From the NCBI GenBank assembly GCA_011365055.1, contig RDOG01000005.1, forward strand, positions 62,001 through 126,000: a stretch of 64,000 nucleotides of DNA, given 5' to 3'. The position numbers were made by a program, and so were the translations under genes. Positions 26,642 through 35,293 of the stretch are shown one piece after another (position 1 is the first letter of the stretch; the number at the start of each line of letters is the position of its first letter). This DNA is from Promethearchaeota archaeon (GTDB lineage: Archaea > Asgardarchaeota > Lokiarchaeia > Helarchaeales > RDOG01). Below the pieces are notes generated by a model. That model was given only the letters and a program-made list of their open reading frames with translations, made no database searches and had not been told where the DNA came from.

Positions 26642-27291
26642 TATTCTTCATACTTCACTTTTACGTGTTTGTAATCAACTGGTTTTTTTATATTTTTTTG
26701 CATTGTACCCTCATATTCTCTAATAATCACGCTAAAACAACAAAACGTGAAAAAATCTCTTATTGCTATAGTTAGATCTGAAAAAATTGGCCAAGTTAAC
26801 GCAAAAACAAAATTTGCTACAGTAACTGCAAGCCAAACTAAGACAGTATATAAAATGATTTTTTCTTCATATTTTTTGCTAAGGTTTAAGAGAAAGAAGA
26901 TGAATGTTGCTATCATTATTAGAAAAATAAGACCATTTGCAAGAACTATTGCGCTCATTATAGGATAAGGATAAAAATAAAGATTTAAATAAGTAATAAC
27001 ATGAACTATTATTAATGTAGCCCCTGCAATCAAACCTGTCTGATTCTGAAGTTCATTAGAAAATGTCACAATCCCTATAGAAAAAAGCATGATTAAAATA
27101 AAAGAAATAGTTTCAAAACCTAATAAAATACCCATTAGAGCGTTATATGAAGAAAAATTGATCAAACTCAAAATAAAATTAATAATTCCAACAAATACAT
27201 TACAAAGTATTGCTAATGTCCCTATTTTAATCCACGTATTTTTATTAAAATCATCAGTAAACTTTAAAATATCTTTTGACATTTTACCCAT
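26641..27291 (-). CDS. Six-helix membrane protein of unknown function
   Basis: 216 residues with about six hydrophobic helices (roughly 24-46, 50-72, 80-102, 115-137, 145-165, 170-190) and a basic C-terminal tail (KKPVDYKHVKVKYEE). I see no transporter or enzyme motif. The stop codon overlaps the YchF start by one base, so the two proteins are translated together. The ATG at 27291 and an internal ATG at 27282 are both possible. Function is unknown; it resembles broad archaeal integral membrane families such as DUF973/DUF996 only in outline. Confidence 0.7.
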   Translation of the reverse strand: MGKMSKDILKFTDDFNKNTWIKIGTLAILCNVFVGIINFILSLINFSSYNALMGILLGFETISFILIMLFSIGIVTFSNELQNQTGLIAGATLIIVHVITYLNLYFYPYPIMSAIVLANGLIFLIMIATFIFFLLNLSKKYEEKIILYTVLVWLAVTVANFVFALTWPIFSDLTIAIRDFFTFCCFSVIIREYEGTMQKNIKKPVDYKHVKVKYEE

Positions 27292-27493
27292 CGCTCTTCA
27301 AATATGACTTTAAGATATTTTTTTCTTGACTTGTTATATTAGTTGTATGTATAATCAAGTCATATTGAAATTCAACATATAAAATGTTTTTTAGAAGTAG
27401 AAGTGTTAAAAATTATTCAAGAAATCATTTATATCTAATTATTCGAGAAAAAAAATAAAAAAAAATGATTTTTCATAATTTTTTTTAAATTAT

Positions 27494-27922
27494 TTAACTT
27501 GATTTTACGAAATTTGCGTACGCTGCTGCGTCTAATACGCCGCCAACTAATGATCCTTTGACTTTAATTATCCATCCTTTTCCATATGGATCTTGATTAA
27601 CAATTGTGGGATCATCATCAAGTTCCGTGTTAACTGCTGTAACAGATCCATTTGCAAGTGCAAAAATTTCAGCTACAGCTTTTGTCGATTCTAATGAAGC
27701 AAAGGGATCAACACTTGGTTGTTCATCTGGAGATCCGCTAACTTCATCTCCTTCTCCGACCATAATGTCAACTAAAACGATTTCTTTCAAAGATTTTTGA
27801 CCATAGTCTGTAATACCGATGGTAACTACACCTGCTTCATCTTTAGCCCAAACATGAGATTTTCCATATTTTAAATTATCTGGAACATCTGCCGTTATTC
27901 CGTCTTTTTCGATTTTAACCAT
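27494..27922 (-). CDS. gcvH: Glycine cleavage system H protein
   Basis: 142 residues from an ATG with AAGGAG 9 nt upstream. It has the lipoyl-domain signature SLESTKAVAEIFALANGSVT with the lipoylated lysine at position 81. SHVWAKDEAGVVTIGITDYG near the start and NQDPYGKGWIIKVKG near the end complete the family. H protein carries the aminomethyl group between the P, T and L proteins. No other cleavage-system gene lies in this window, so it may act with distant genes or as a lipoate carrier. It stands alone, 258 bp from the divergent serA gene. Confidence 0.94.
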   Translation of the reverse strand: MVKIEKDGITADVPDNLKYGKSHVWAKDEAGVVTIGITDYGQKSLKEIVLVDIMVGEGDEVSGSPDEQPSVDPFASLESTKAVAEIFALANGSVTAVNTELDDDPTIVNQDPYGKGWIIKVKGSLVGGVLDAAAYANFVKSS

Positions 27923-28180
27923 GTAAATAATCTCCTTTTTATTTACTAGAAATTTATAAAGGTTTTAATTTTTTAAAATGAACATGTTCAAATAACAATA
28001 TGACTTTAAAAATTTGTTCTTTCCATTTTTTATTCATTTAAATTAATAGAGAAAATACTCTTTATAATTTGAAAAGTATAGGAAAAATAGTTAGATTAAA
28101 AAATGAATACGCTTATTCGTTTTTAATTTCAATTTAATATCATATTAAAATCAAAGAGATTATACGATAAAGGGTCGTAA

Positions 28181-29767
28181 ATGTCAGAAAAGAAAAAAAT
28201 CTTAGTACCTGAGCAACTCGATGAAGAAGCAATTGCTTTCTTAGAACTTCATGATGATATTGAGGCGATAGTTTTAAAAAAACCGACAAAAGAAGATCTT
28301 ATTGAAAAAATTAATGATGTAGATGCTCTCATTGTTAGAAGTAAGACGAAAGTTGACGCTAATTTAATAAATGCAGCTAAAAATTTAAAAGTAATCGCGA
28401 GAGCAGGAGTTGGAACGGATAATATAGACGTTGTAGCTGCTGAAAATATGGGTATATTAGTTGTTAATGCTCCTGAAGAAAGTTTGGATAGCGTTGCTGA
28501 TCTTACATTTAGTTTAATCTTAAGCGTATGTCGAAAAATTAATTTAGCTATAACTAGGACAAAGATAGGAGATTTTAATAGAAGCGACTTGATTGGTTAT
28601 GAATTGAATGGAAAGACTCTTGGTATTATTGGATTTGGGAGAATAGGTCGTAAAGTCGCAAAAAGAGCGCTTCCTTTTGGACTTAAAGTAGTTGCCTATG
28701 ATCCGTATGTTTCTCCTACTATGATTGACGTTCCTCAAGTTGAATTAATGTCGCTTGAAGAACTTTTAAAAATTTCCGATATAATTTCCATTCACGTTCC
28801 TTTAACTGAAAATACTAATCATTTACTTTCGAAGAAAGAATTTGAAATTCTTAAAAAAGGAGCATTTATCATCAATACATCACGTGGGGCAGTTATTGAT
28901 ACTGATGCATTACATGATGCATTATTAAATGATAAAGTGTGTGGAGTTGGATTGGATGTTGTCGAAGGCGATAAAGTAGATTGTCTTTTAGATCATCAAA
29001 ACGTGATTATTACGCCTCATATTGGAGCATCAACAATTGATGCACAAAGGAATGTAGGACAAATTATTGTTCAAGAAGTTGTCAGTATTTTGAAGGGTAA
29101 AGAACCAAAATACCCTGTTAATTTTCCAGTTTTACCAGACGATTATCGGGATGAATTCTATTTATACAAAGAATTATTAAAAAGAATGGCATTAATTGTA
29201 TTATCAATTCCTCACGACCCTTTTAATAAAATATCCATAACATTTCCTAAAAGATTTCCAAGGAATCTTATCAATATTTTAAGGCGTATTTTTTTAGCAG
29301 TATATTTGAAGCCATTAGTATCCACGCCAATAAATATTGTAAATGCCTTGAAAATAGCACAAGAACGCCAAATTGAAATGGTAGATTCATTAGTTGAAAG
29401 AAAAAGAGAATATGAATTGATTGAAGTTAATATATTTAAGGATCAAACCATATTAAATTACATTTCTGGTTACATTAATTCGCAAAATAAACCTGAAATT
29501 GCTCAAATTGATGCATTTAATTCAAAATTTGAACCTGAGGGAAATATGCTTCTAATCATTTATGAGGATAAACCTGGTATGATTGGTAATATTAGCAGCT
29601 TTCTAGGTTCTAATAAAATTAATATTGCAGAATTACAAGTAGTTCGAGAAAAAACAACTAAAAGCCAATTAATGATAGTAAAATTAGACCAAAAAGTTGA
29701 TAAATCTCTTGTTAATGAAATGAAGAAGATTAAATCAATTCATTGGCTATGTTATAATGAGCTTTAA
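28181..29767 (+). CDS. serA: D-3-phosphoglycerate dehydrogenase
   Basis: 528 residues; AAGGG lies before the ATG. It oxidises 3-phosphoglycerate to 3-phosphohydroxypyruvate with NAD, the first step of serine synthesis. The substrate domain has ARAGVGTDNIDV. The NAD loop is GFGRIG (residues 151-156). The catalytic segments are INTSRGAVIDTDAL and ITPHIGASTIDAQRNVG. After the 310-residue core come an intervening domain and a C-terminal ACT domain from about 455 (MLLIIYEDKPGMIGNISSFL), the usual serine-sensing module. All catalytic parts are present. The length fits the long SerA form. Confidence 0.95.
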   Translation: MSEKKKILVPEQLDEEAIAFLELHDDIEAIVLKKPTKEDLIEKINDVDALIVRSKTKVDANLINAAKNLKVIARAGVGTDNIDVVAAENMGILVVNAPEESLDSVADLTFSLILSVCRKINLAITRTKIGDFNRSDLIGYELNGKTLGIIGFGRIGRKVAKRALPFGLKVVAYDPYVSPTMIDVPQVELMSLEELLKISDIISIHVPLTENTNHLLSKKEFEILKKGAFIINTSRGAVIDTDALHDALLNDKVCGVGLDVVEGDKVDCLLDHQNVIITPHIGASTIDAQRNVGQIIVQEVVSILKGKEPKYPVNFPVLPDDYRDEFYLYKELLKRMALIVLSIPHDPFNKISITFPKRFPRNLINILRRIFLAVYLKPLVSTPINIVNALKIAQERQIEMVDSLVERKREYELIEVNIFKDQTILNYISGYINSQNKPEIAQIDAFNSKFEPEGNMLLIIYEDKPGMIGNISSFLGSNKINIAELQVVREKTTKSQLMIVKLDQKVDKSLVNEMKKIKSIHWLCYNEL

Positions 29768-29906
29768 TCTTGTATTTATAGGTAGCAACTGAAAAAAACA
29801 AATTTTATGATAAAATTCAAATTAGGATAGATGATTAAGAGTTAAAAATATTAAAATATCAATGAGTTTTTGTGTTAATAATATTCAAAAATAAATAGAT
29901 TATTAG

Positions 29907-30497
29907 ATGATTAGAAAAATGACCAAATCAGCATATGAATACATTAAAGAAACTTGGAGAGCTAATTTAACTGAAATAGTAAGAAATAACTTGCCATTAT
30001 GGCGAACCCAGCCAGTAATCACAAAAATTGAGCATCCCACACGTATTGATCGAGCCCGCAGTTTGGGGTACAAAGCAAAACAAGGTTATATCGTTGTGAG
30101 GACTAGAATCCGGCGAGGTGGAAGAAGAAAACAACGCCCTAAGATGGGTAGAAAACCAAGAAAATTGGGTGTTGTCAAATATACTGCAAAGAAATCACTT
30201 CGATGGATTGCAGAGGAACGAGTCGTAAGAAAATATCCAAATCTCGAAGTTTTGAACAGTTATTGGGTTGGACAAGACGGACGATGGAAATTTTATGAAA
30301 TTATTCTGGTCGATCCAAATCATCCTGTGATTATTAATGATCCAAAAATTAACTGGATTGGTCTTCCTCATAATAAAAGAAGGGTACATAGAGGGCTTAC
30401 TGGTGCTGGAAAGCAATCAAGAGGCCTTTATAATAAAGGAATTGGCGCAGAAAAAGTAAGATCTTCAATTAATAAACATAGACATCGGGGAAAATAA
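29907..30497 (+). CDS. rpl15e: 50S ribosomal protein L15e
   Basis: 196 residues; the internal ATG at 29919 gives 192, close to the usual ~194. Family signatures: [59 protein letters not shown], and [20 protein letters not shown]. The tail is basic. It is a large-subunit component near the 23S core. In many archaea it opens the superoperon that includes RNase P proteins, proteasome alpha and exosome genes; here a NucS-like gene on the other strand lies between it and the RNase P genes. Confidence 0.96.
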   Translation: MIRKMTKSAYEYIKETWRANLTEIVRNNLPLWRTQPVITKIEHPTRIDRARSLGYKAKQGYIVVRTRIRRGGRRKQRPKMGRKPRKLGVVKYTAKKSLRWIAEERVVRKYPNLEVLNSYWVGQDGRWKFYEIILVDPNHPVIINDPKINWIGLPHNKRRVHRGLTGAGKQSRGLYNKGIGAEKVRSSINKHRHRGK

Positions 30498-30498
30498 T

Positions 30499-31332
30499 TT
30501 AAATTTTTTCAATATTTATTTTAAATACTTCTATTCCTAAATCTTTGAACGTTTCTATCCTATTAGGTGAAATTTCAATACAAGCGATTCCTTTTCTTAC
30601 ATTTTCCGTTTGAAATTCCTTCATAAAGGTATTAGCATATCTTAATATTTGCCCGGTTAATTGGTCTGTCGCTTTCAATTTCGTTTCAATTAATAAATAA
30701 CGTTCATTATTATCTTTAAATATACAATCTATTGAACCACCTTCAACTTGGGCTTCGAGATCAACAAATTCCAATCCATTCTCTATTAGATTTGGGTAAT
30801 TTGCAAGTAATTTCTGAAGATCTCTTTCAGTAAATTTGAGATCTGTTTTTATCTCCGATTCCTTAATTTTTTTTAACTTAAATTCTTCTTTTAAAAATTC
30901 TTTTAATCCCGTTATAACAGTGTATGTCCTTTTTCCTTTTATATGCGGAAAAACCTTATATGGTTGATTATTTTTAAAAATAACGACGAAATTAAATATT
31001 TTATATTTTTTTGAATGTGTTCTGAAGAGTTTTGACACCTTTACTTTCATATTTGTTGCTGCTTTTACAATTATACTAGTATAATAATCTTCAATTTCAC
31101 TTAAATCCTCATCATTATTATTATTAACTATATTAAATTCCTTAAATATTTCTTTGATTTCTATATCTTCAAACTCTGATTTTATCTGCTCTATCAATCC
31201 AAACTCTATACGTATTGCCTCTAAAAAATCAGAATTTTTACTTAACTCCTCATTATACTTCCCTTTTTCTCTATAATATTCAATACGATAAGAATTTTGC
31301 ATTTCATCACTCGAAATAATGTTAAGTTTCAT
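30499..31332 (-). CDS. NucS/EndoMS-like endonuclease with divergent N-terminal domain
   Basis: 277 residues. The C-terminal ~120 residues match the NucS nuclease core: LLANYPNLIENGLEFVDLEA, GGSIDCIFKDNNERYLLIET-K with Asp and ExK of a PD-(D/E)xK site, and ATDQLTGQILRYANTFMKEF. NucS cleaves mismatched or single-stranded DNA in archaea and actinobacteria. The N-terminal ~150 residues (YRIEYYREKGKYNEELSKNS and onward) do not look like the usual NucS dimerisation domain. It is longer than the family (~240). The gene ends 1 bp from the L15e stop on the opposite strand. It could be a relative with another DNA target. Confidence 0.75.
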   Translation of the reverse strand: MKLNIISSDEMQNSYRIEYYREKGKYNEELSKNSDFLEAIRIEFGLIEQIKSEFEDIEIKEIFKEFNIVNNNNDEDLSEIEDYYTSIIVKAATNMKVKVSKLFRTHSKKYKIFNFVVIFKNNQPYKVFPHIKGKRTYTVITGLKEFLKEEFKLKKIKESEIKTDLKFTERDLQKLLANYPNLIENGLEFVDLEAQVEGGSIDCIFKDNNERYLLIETKLKATDQLTGQILRYANTFMKEFQTENVRKGIACIEISPNRIETFKDLGIEVFKINIEKI

Positions 31333-31466
31333 GTTAAGTAATAAAGCGTATTGGCTATTTTTAATGAGAATTTAAAATTTATTCAGTTCAATAGAGAATT
31401 ATAATCAAACTTTTTAATATATTTATTATTATTATAATTTAATTTCATTATATGGAAGATTGCTAG

Positions 31467-31916
31467 TTGAAAATAAATAAAATGACGTTTGAGCTATTTT
31501 CATATGCAACTGAAGACATTGAAGAAGTTAAAACGTCCTTAATAAACGTTTTACCCATGCAACTACAAGAGAAATTTACATCTAAAATTACTTTAAAAAA
31601 TTTAGAAGGTCATTTTAAGGAACCAATAATTTTTCTTGAACTTATCATAACAGGAAAAGATTGTTATATTATTTTTGAGCATTTGATAAACAAATTAAAT
31701 AAAAAATTAACGAAAGAGGATTTTTTAAAAAGATTTGATGAAATAGAAGGAATATTTTATCTTAGAATTGATAAACAAGAAATGAATAAATCAAATTCTA
31801 AATTAATCTTATTAAATCAAGGAGATATTATAAAAATCAAAATTTCTTTTCAAGGATTTCCTTTAAAAACGACAAAATTAATAGAATATCTAATAGAAAA
31901 TAAATATATAATATGA
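31467..31916 (+). CDS. RNA-binding protein, archaeal exosome-subunit-like (COG1325)
   Basis: 149 residues from a TTG with GGAAGAT 6 nt upstream; an ATG five codons in is an alternative. The pattern INKMTFELFSYATEDIEEVK, SLINVLPMQLQEKF, and the later LYLRIDKQEMNKSN resembles the short archaeal RNA-binding proteins (PF01877) seen beside RNase P genes. The domain is a ferredoxin-like alpha/beta fold. It precedes rnp3 by 36 bp and is the first gene of the plus-strand RNase P group. The role in rRNA/tRNA processing is from context. Confidence 0.78.
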   Translation: MKINKMTFELFSYATEDIEEVKTSLINVLPMQLQEKFTSKITLKNLEGHFKEPIIFLELIITGKDCYIIFEHLINKLNKKLTKEDFLKRFDEIEGIFYLRIDKQEMNKSNSKLILLNQGDIIKIKISFQGFPLKTTKLIEYLIENKYII

Positions 31917-31952
31917 AAGTAATAACGCAATTTTATAATTCAGGTAAAAGAA

Positions 31953-32636
31953 ATGCAAGAATATTTTGATCTTCACATTCACTCGAAAAAAGATTTCTTA
32001 GAAATGATAGCTCTATTAGAAAAATTCAAATATTCTAGTATTGCAGTAATTAATATTCAAAGAAATGAATTAAATCAATTGAATAATAGCTCGCTAAAAA
32101 TATATTCAAGGATTAATTTAAAATCAAATAATATAAATGAATTAAAACAATTGCTTTCAAGAAATATAAATAAATATGATTTGATTTCGATTAGAAGTGA
32201 AGATAAAAGTACTTTTAATTGGGCAATTCAAGATTCAAGAATCGATCTATTAACCTTTAAAGATGAATCTAATTATTCAATTTTTACGTATGAAGCTGCA
32301 AAGCTTTGTGCCAAAAATGAAAAACCCATTGAATTAATAATCAGCCCTTTTTTATATTATACTGGACAAAGAAGATCAAAATTCATGCGTTTATTATCCA
32401 AATTAATTAAAATTTTAATAAAATCTAAAGCACCTTTTATCATTTCTAGCAATGCACATAGTAAATGGGATTTAAGAGCTCCAAAAGATATGGTTAGGAT
32501 ATTAAATTTGGTTGAATTACCTTATGAGAATTCAATTCATGGCGTTACAACCTATGCATTAAATTTAATAAAAAATTACGAACAAAAAAAAGAGAAATTC
32601 AATAATCCAGATTTACTTGTTATTGATGAGATTTAG
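31953..32636 (+). CDS. rnp3: Ribonuclease P protein component 3 (Rpp30)
   Basis: 227 residues from an ATG with AGGT 7 nt upstream. It is a TIM-barrel-like protein: EYFDLHIHSKKDFLEMIALL, YSSIAVINIQRNEL, then DLLTFKDESNYSIFTYEAAK and PIELIISPFLYYTGQRRSKF. The C-terminal FIISSNAHSKWDLRAPKDMV, then VELPYENSIHGVTTYALNLI complete the Rpp30 profile. It binds the RNase P RNA together with Pop5 for tRNA 5' maturation. It overlaps or nearly abuts the next gene. Length is typical. Confidence 0.92.
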   Translation: MQEYFDLHIHSKKDFLEMIALLEKFKYSSIAVINIQRNELNQLNNSSLKIYSRINLKSNNINELKQLLSRNINKYDLISIRSEDKSTFNWAIQDSRIDLLTFKDESNYSIFTYEAAKLCAKNEKPIELIISPFLYYTGQRRSKFMRLLSKLIKILIKSKAPFIISSNAHSKWDLRAPKDMVRILNLVELPYENSIHGVTTYALNLIKNYEQKKEKFNNPDLLVIDEI

Positions 32637-32652
32637 ACTTGGGTACATAAAA

Positions 32653-33027
32653 ATGGTGAAATTAGAAAAACATAGATATATTGCATTCGAAATTATCTCA
32701 GATAGTGATGAAATTACTGAGGAAAACATAAATTATACTTTATGGAATTTAATATATCGCTTATTTGGAGAATATGGAACAAGTAAAACAGGATTATGGA
32801 TGATATATTATGACAAAGAAAATAAAAAAGGTGTAATTAGAATTAGCTTAAATTTTTATGAAGATTTAAGATCTGCGTTAGCACTCATTAGAAAAATCCA
32901 CGAAAAATATGATAATAAGACAAAACCAAAGGAAATTAAAGTAATTTTTTATGTTTTGGGTGTTTCTGGAACAATAAAAACGATTAAAGAAAAATATTTT
33001 TTTGTACCAAAAAAAGAATTAAAATAA
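32653..33027 (+). CDS. rnp2: Ribonuclease P protein component 2 (Pop5)
   Basis: 124 residues from the ATG at 32653, matching the family start MVKLEKHRYIAFEI. An earlier ATG at 32626 would overlap rnp3 by 11 bp. The core is TLWNLIYRLFGEYGTSKTGL, WMIYYDKENKKGVIRIS and LRSALALIRKIHEKY. Pop5 forms a dimer with Rpp30 and helps the RNase P RNA catalyse 5' end processing of pre-tRNA. The superoperon does not continue here: proteasome alpha, SDO1 and exosome genes are absent, and the next gene is an unrelated helical-repeat protein. Confidence 0.92.
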   Translation: MVKLEKHRYIAFEIISDSDEITEENINYTLWNLIYRLFGEYGTSKTGLWMIYYDKENKKGVIRISLNFYEDLRSALALIRKIHEKYDNKTKPKEIKVIFYVLGVSGTIKTIKEKYFFVPKKELK

Positions 33028-33077
33028 AAGAATACAAATAAAAGTTTAAATGTAAAATCATAAATTAATAAGTTGGT

Positions 33078-33839
33078 TTGGGATGGAATCAAGTGGCTCA
33101 AAATTCAGCAATAGTTAATCAAATATTTGCTTTAATAGAAGAAGCAAACAAAGCAATAAATGAAGCTAAATTTGAAACTGTTTATCAGAAATATATTAAA
33201 ATTGCTGAATTGTGTAATCAAATCGGGGACAAGCAAAATGCAGCTAGTTATCAAGAAGCTGCAAAAAATTTTAGAATTAAGGCAATAGAAAGTAAAAAAA
33301 GAGAAAAACAACTTAAAGATGCAATTAATAGAGCTGTTAATGCTGCTAAAATTGCTTATCAGAATAAAGAATTTGGTAAAATAAGTGATTTATATTATAA
33401 TGTTGCCTCCATGCTCCATGAGCTTGGTGACGAACAGAATGCAACTAAATTTAGCAATTCAGCAAAAAAATTTAGAGAAAGGAGTGTTTTAGAACAAAAA
33501 GGAAAGGATATGGTTAAACAATTGCCAAAGGAAATCCAGAGCTCTATCAAACAATCTCCAATAACCAGTAACGATTTGGTAACTTCAGAAGCGCGGCCGA
33601 AATCAGCGGAATCTCCTCCTGCCGTCCAAGTCTCCTCCTCTCAACAAAAAATTCCTCAACCGACCTCTGCAGTTCCTCGTCATTTAGCCCCTTCAGCTCT
33701 AAGTAATATGAGAGTTAATATCAACAAGCTAGATAAGTTTATGGAAAGCTTAGGTTTGAAATGTCCTAAATGTGGAACCTTTATCAAGGATATTCAAACT
33801 AAAATCTGTCCTAATTGTTCATTGGACTTGACTTCTTAA
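33078..33839 (+). CDS. SNAP-like helical-repeat protein with C-terminal zinc ribbon
   Basis: 253 residues from a TTG at 33078 (GTG at 33093 also possible). Two similar helical repeats cover about residues 12-70 (YQKYIKIAELCNQIGDKQNA, SYQEAAKNF) and 78-135 (ISDLYYNVASMLHELGDEQN, KFSNSAKKF). The repeats resemble TPR-like units of alpha-SNAP. A proline/serine-rich disordered linker (155-210) leads to a short zinc ribbon with two CxxC pairs (KCPKCGTFIKDIQTKICPNC). Soluble. No exact family is recognised; a trafficking-like adaptor role would be speculative. Confidence 0.6.
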   Translation: MGWNQVAQNSAIVNQIFALIEEANKAINEAKFETVYQKYIKIAELCNQIGDKQNAASYQEAAKNFRIKAIESKKREKQLKDAINRAVNAAKIAYQNKEFGKISDLYYNVASMLHELGDEQNATKFSNSAKKFRERSVLEQKGKDMVKQLPKEIQSSIKQSPITSNDLVTSEARPKSAESPPAVQVSSSQQKIPQPTSAVPRHLAPSALSNMRVNINKLDKFMESLGLKCPKCGTFIKDIQTKICPNCSLDLTS

Positions 33840-33923
33840 AAAATAGTGAAAAATTTTTTATTTTCCATTGAAAAAAAATAAAATTTTTAAAGCGTCTTAT
33901 TTAAAAATAAACAAATTTATTAA

Positions 33924-34187
33924 TTAATCTCTAACTGTTTCTAAGACGCTTACAATATTCCATAATTTTGTCCTTGCATAAAGAGGACAATTAGGATCTT
34001 GACTTATTTCATCTAAAGTAGATATGGCATTTGATGCTTTCATGGCTGGCGTGCCTTCTCCTTTCTCTAAAATTTCCATTGCTTCTGTCGCAGCTCTTCT
34101 AATATTCCTAGGAACAGAAGTATCATTAACTATTTGTGATAAAATGGCTAATGCTTGGTTCATTTTATCTGCATTTTCATCTGACAT
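33924..34187 (-). CDS. UPF0147 family protein
   Basis: 87 residues from an ATG at 34187 (ATG at 34202 also possible; GGGAG sits 8 nt before the first). The whole chain matches this small archaeal helical family: ALAILSQIVNDTSVPRNIRR, AATEAMEILEKGEGTPAMKA, then LDEISQDPNCPLYARTKLWN. Function is unknown. It is usually ~85-95 residues, as here. Confidence 0.9.
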   Translation of the reverse strand: MSDENADKMNQALAILSQIVNDTSVPRNIRRAATEAMEILEKGEGTPAMKASNAISTLDEISQDPNCPLYARTKLWNIVSVLETVRD

Positions 34188-34549
34188 TACTTCAACTCCC
34201 ATATTTTTACTAATTTCTAACTTTGACAATTGATAAAAGAATTAAACCGAAAAATTTCGTTTTAAATTATCTGAAACTAAAAAAACTTCTAAAAATTTGA
34301 TTAAATTTTATTTTTTATTTTGTATTTAATTAGTTTATTTTATTATTGGTTTTTAAATTTTTTTTATTAATAGAATCGCTTCAATCCTCTTAACTTGTCT
34401 AAGTTTTGTTGAAATCTTGTCTTTTTTTAAATCAAAAATCAATTTTAATTTGAATCTTTCTATTAATATTTTTTTCTTTAATTAAAGGAATAGAAAAGTA
34501 AATCGCTTAATTTGAATTAGAAAATAAAAATTAAATATGTTTATTTATG
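34188..34549 (+). other. Gene-free AT-rich stretch
   Basis: About 360 bp between two minus-strand genes. T-runs at 34359-34366 and near 34421-34426 may be transcription terminators or part of the upstream promoter for UPF0147. No coding or RNA signal seen. Confidence 0.45.
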
Positions 34550-35020
34550 TTAACCATCAATTTTTAGCCAAGATTTTAAATCCTTTCCGACTTCGGAGAT
34601 CAAATCATTTAAACGTTTATAAATTATCCCAAATTCAGTACCACGATCTACAGGTCGTGCAAAATAAAAAATAATATAAATATTTAATTCAGGGTAACCA
34701 AAGGAACTGATAAATCCATTTGACCCTTCAATTGTAACCGTCAATAATTTGCCAATATATTTTTTTAATTCATATTTTTCCACGGTTTTTTCGTGTTCTT
34801 CTTGCATGACAGTTGCTCTGACTAATGTTGATTCTAAAATATCTTGATCCGGTACTTCAGAATTAAAAACACTTCCTAAAACTAGCAAATTACCTTTATT
34901 ATATAATATAACTCCATCAGCTCTTGATTGCAACCTATATTTTGACAATATAGCACTTAACAAATCTTTTTTCTTCCCACTTGATATGCCATATCTTAAA
35001 TATATATCAGGCATTATCAT
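34550..35020 (-). CDS. Roadblock/LC7-like protein
   Basis: 156 residues; ATG at 35020 or 35014. The predicted order of elements is alpha (DLLSAILSKY), beta (ADGVILYN), beta (LLVLGSVF), a long helix (LESTLVRATVMQEEHEKTVE), three strands (KLLTVTIEG, GFISSFGYPE, NIYIIFYFA), then a final helix. This is the roadblock/LC7 topology. Asgard genomes are rich in roadblock proteins that pair with small GTPases. No GTPase gene lies beside it. It may alternatively be a longin-like domain. The RHH-like gene follows 35 bp upstream on the same strand. Confidence 0.55.
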   Translation of the reverse strand: MIMPDIYLRYGISSGKKKDLLSAILSKYRLQSRADGVILYNKGNLLVLGSVFNSEVPDQDILESTLVRATVMQEEHEKTVEKYELKKYIGKLLTVTIEGSNGFISSFGYPELNIYIIFYFARPVDRGTEFGIIYKRLNDLISEVGKDLKSWLKIDG

Positions 35021-35054
35021 CCCAATTTCTAAATTCTTAATTTATTATATTATT

Positions 35055-35234
35055 TTAATCTACAAGTTGATTGTCCAAAATTTTTTTTGTTGTTAAAAGA
35101 AAATTATTTGTTTTAAGAAATATTGTTAAGCTTCTATTTATCAAATCTGAAATGTCTTTAAAGTCTTGGCTATTTTTTAAAAATAAATCTATTGATTGAT
35201 ATATATCATCTGGTATGTCAATTTCTATTTTCAA
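35055..35234 (-). CDS. Ribbon-helix-helix-like small protein
   Basis: 59 residues if translation begins at the TTG at 35234, which follows AAGGTG at 6-nt spacing; a longer frame from 35264 lacks such a site. The short start, KIEIDIPDDIYQSIDLFLKN, then DISDLINRSLTIFL gives one beta strand and two helices, the ribbon-helix-helix pattern of CopG-type DNA-binding proteins. It may regulate its own small operon with the roadblock-like gene. Confidence 0.6.
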   Translation of the reverse strand: MKIEIDIPDDIYQSIDLFLKNSQDFKDISDLINRSLTIFLKTNNFLLTTKKILDNQLVD

Positions 35235-35293
35235 ATTAAACACCTTAGTGATATAATCTTGCATCCTTTATAAAATATTAAGGTTTTAAATTG

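Noticed and set aside
34230..34549. Possible small RNA in the T-rich gap
   Set aside because: Sequence is simple AT-rich with no stable stem or promoter signal clear enough to support it.
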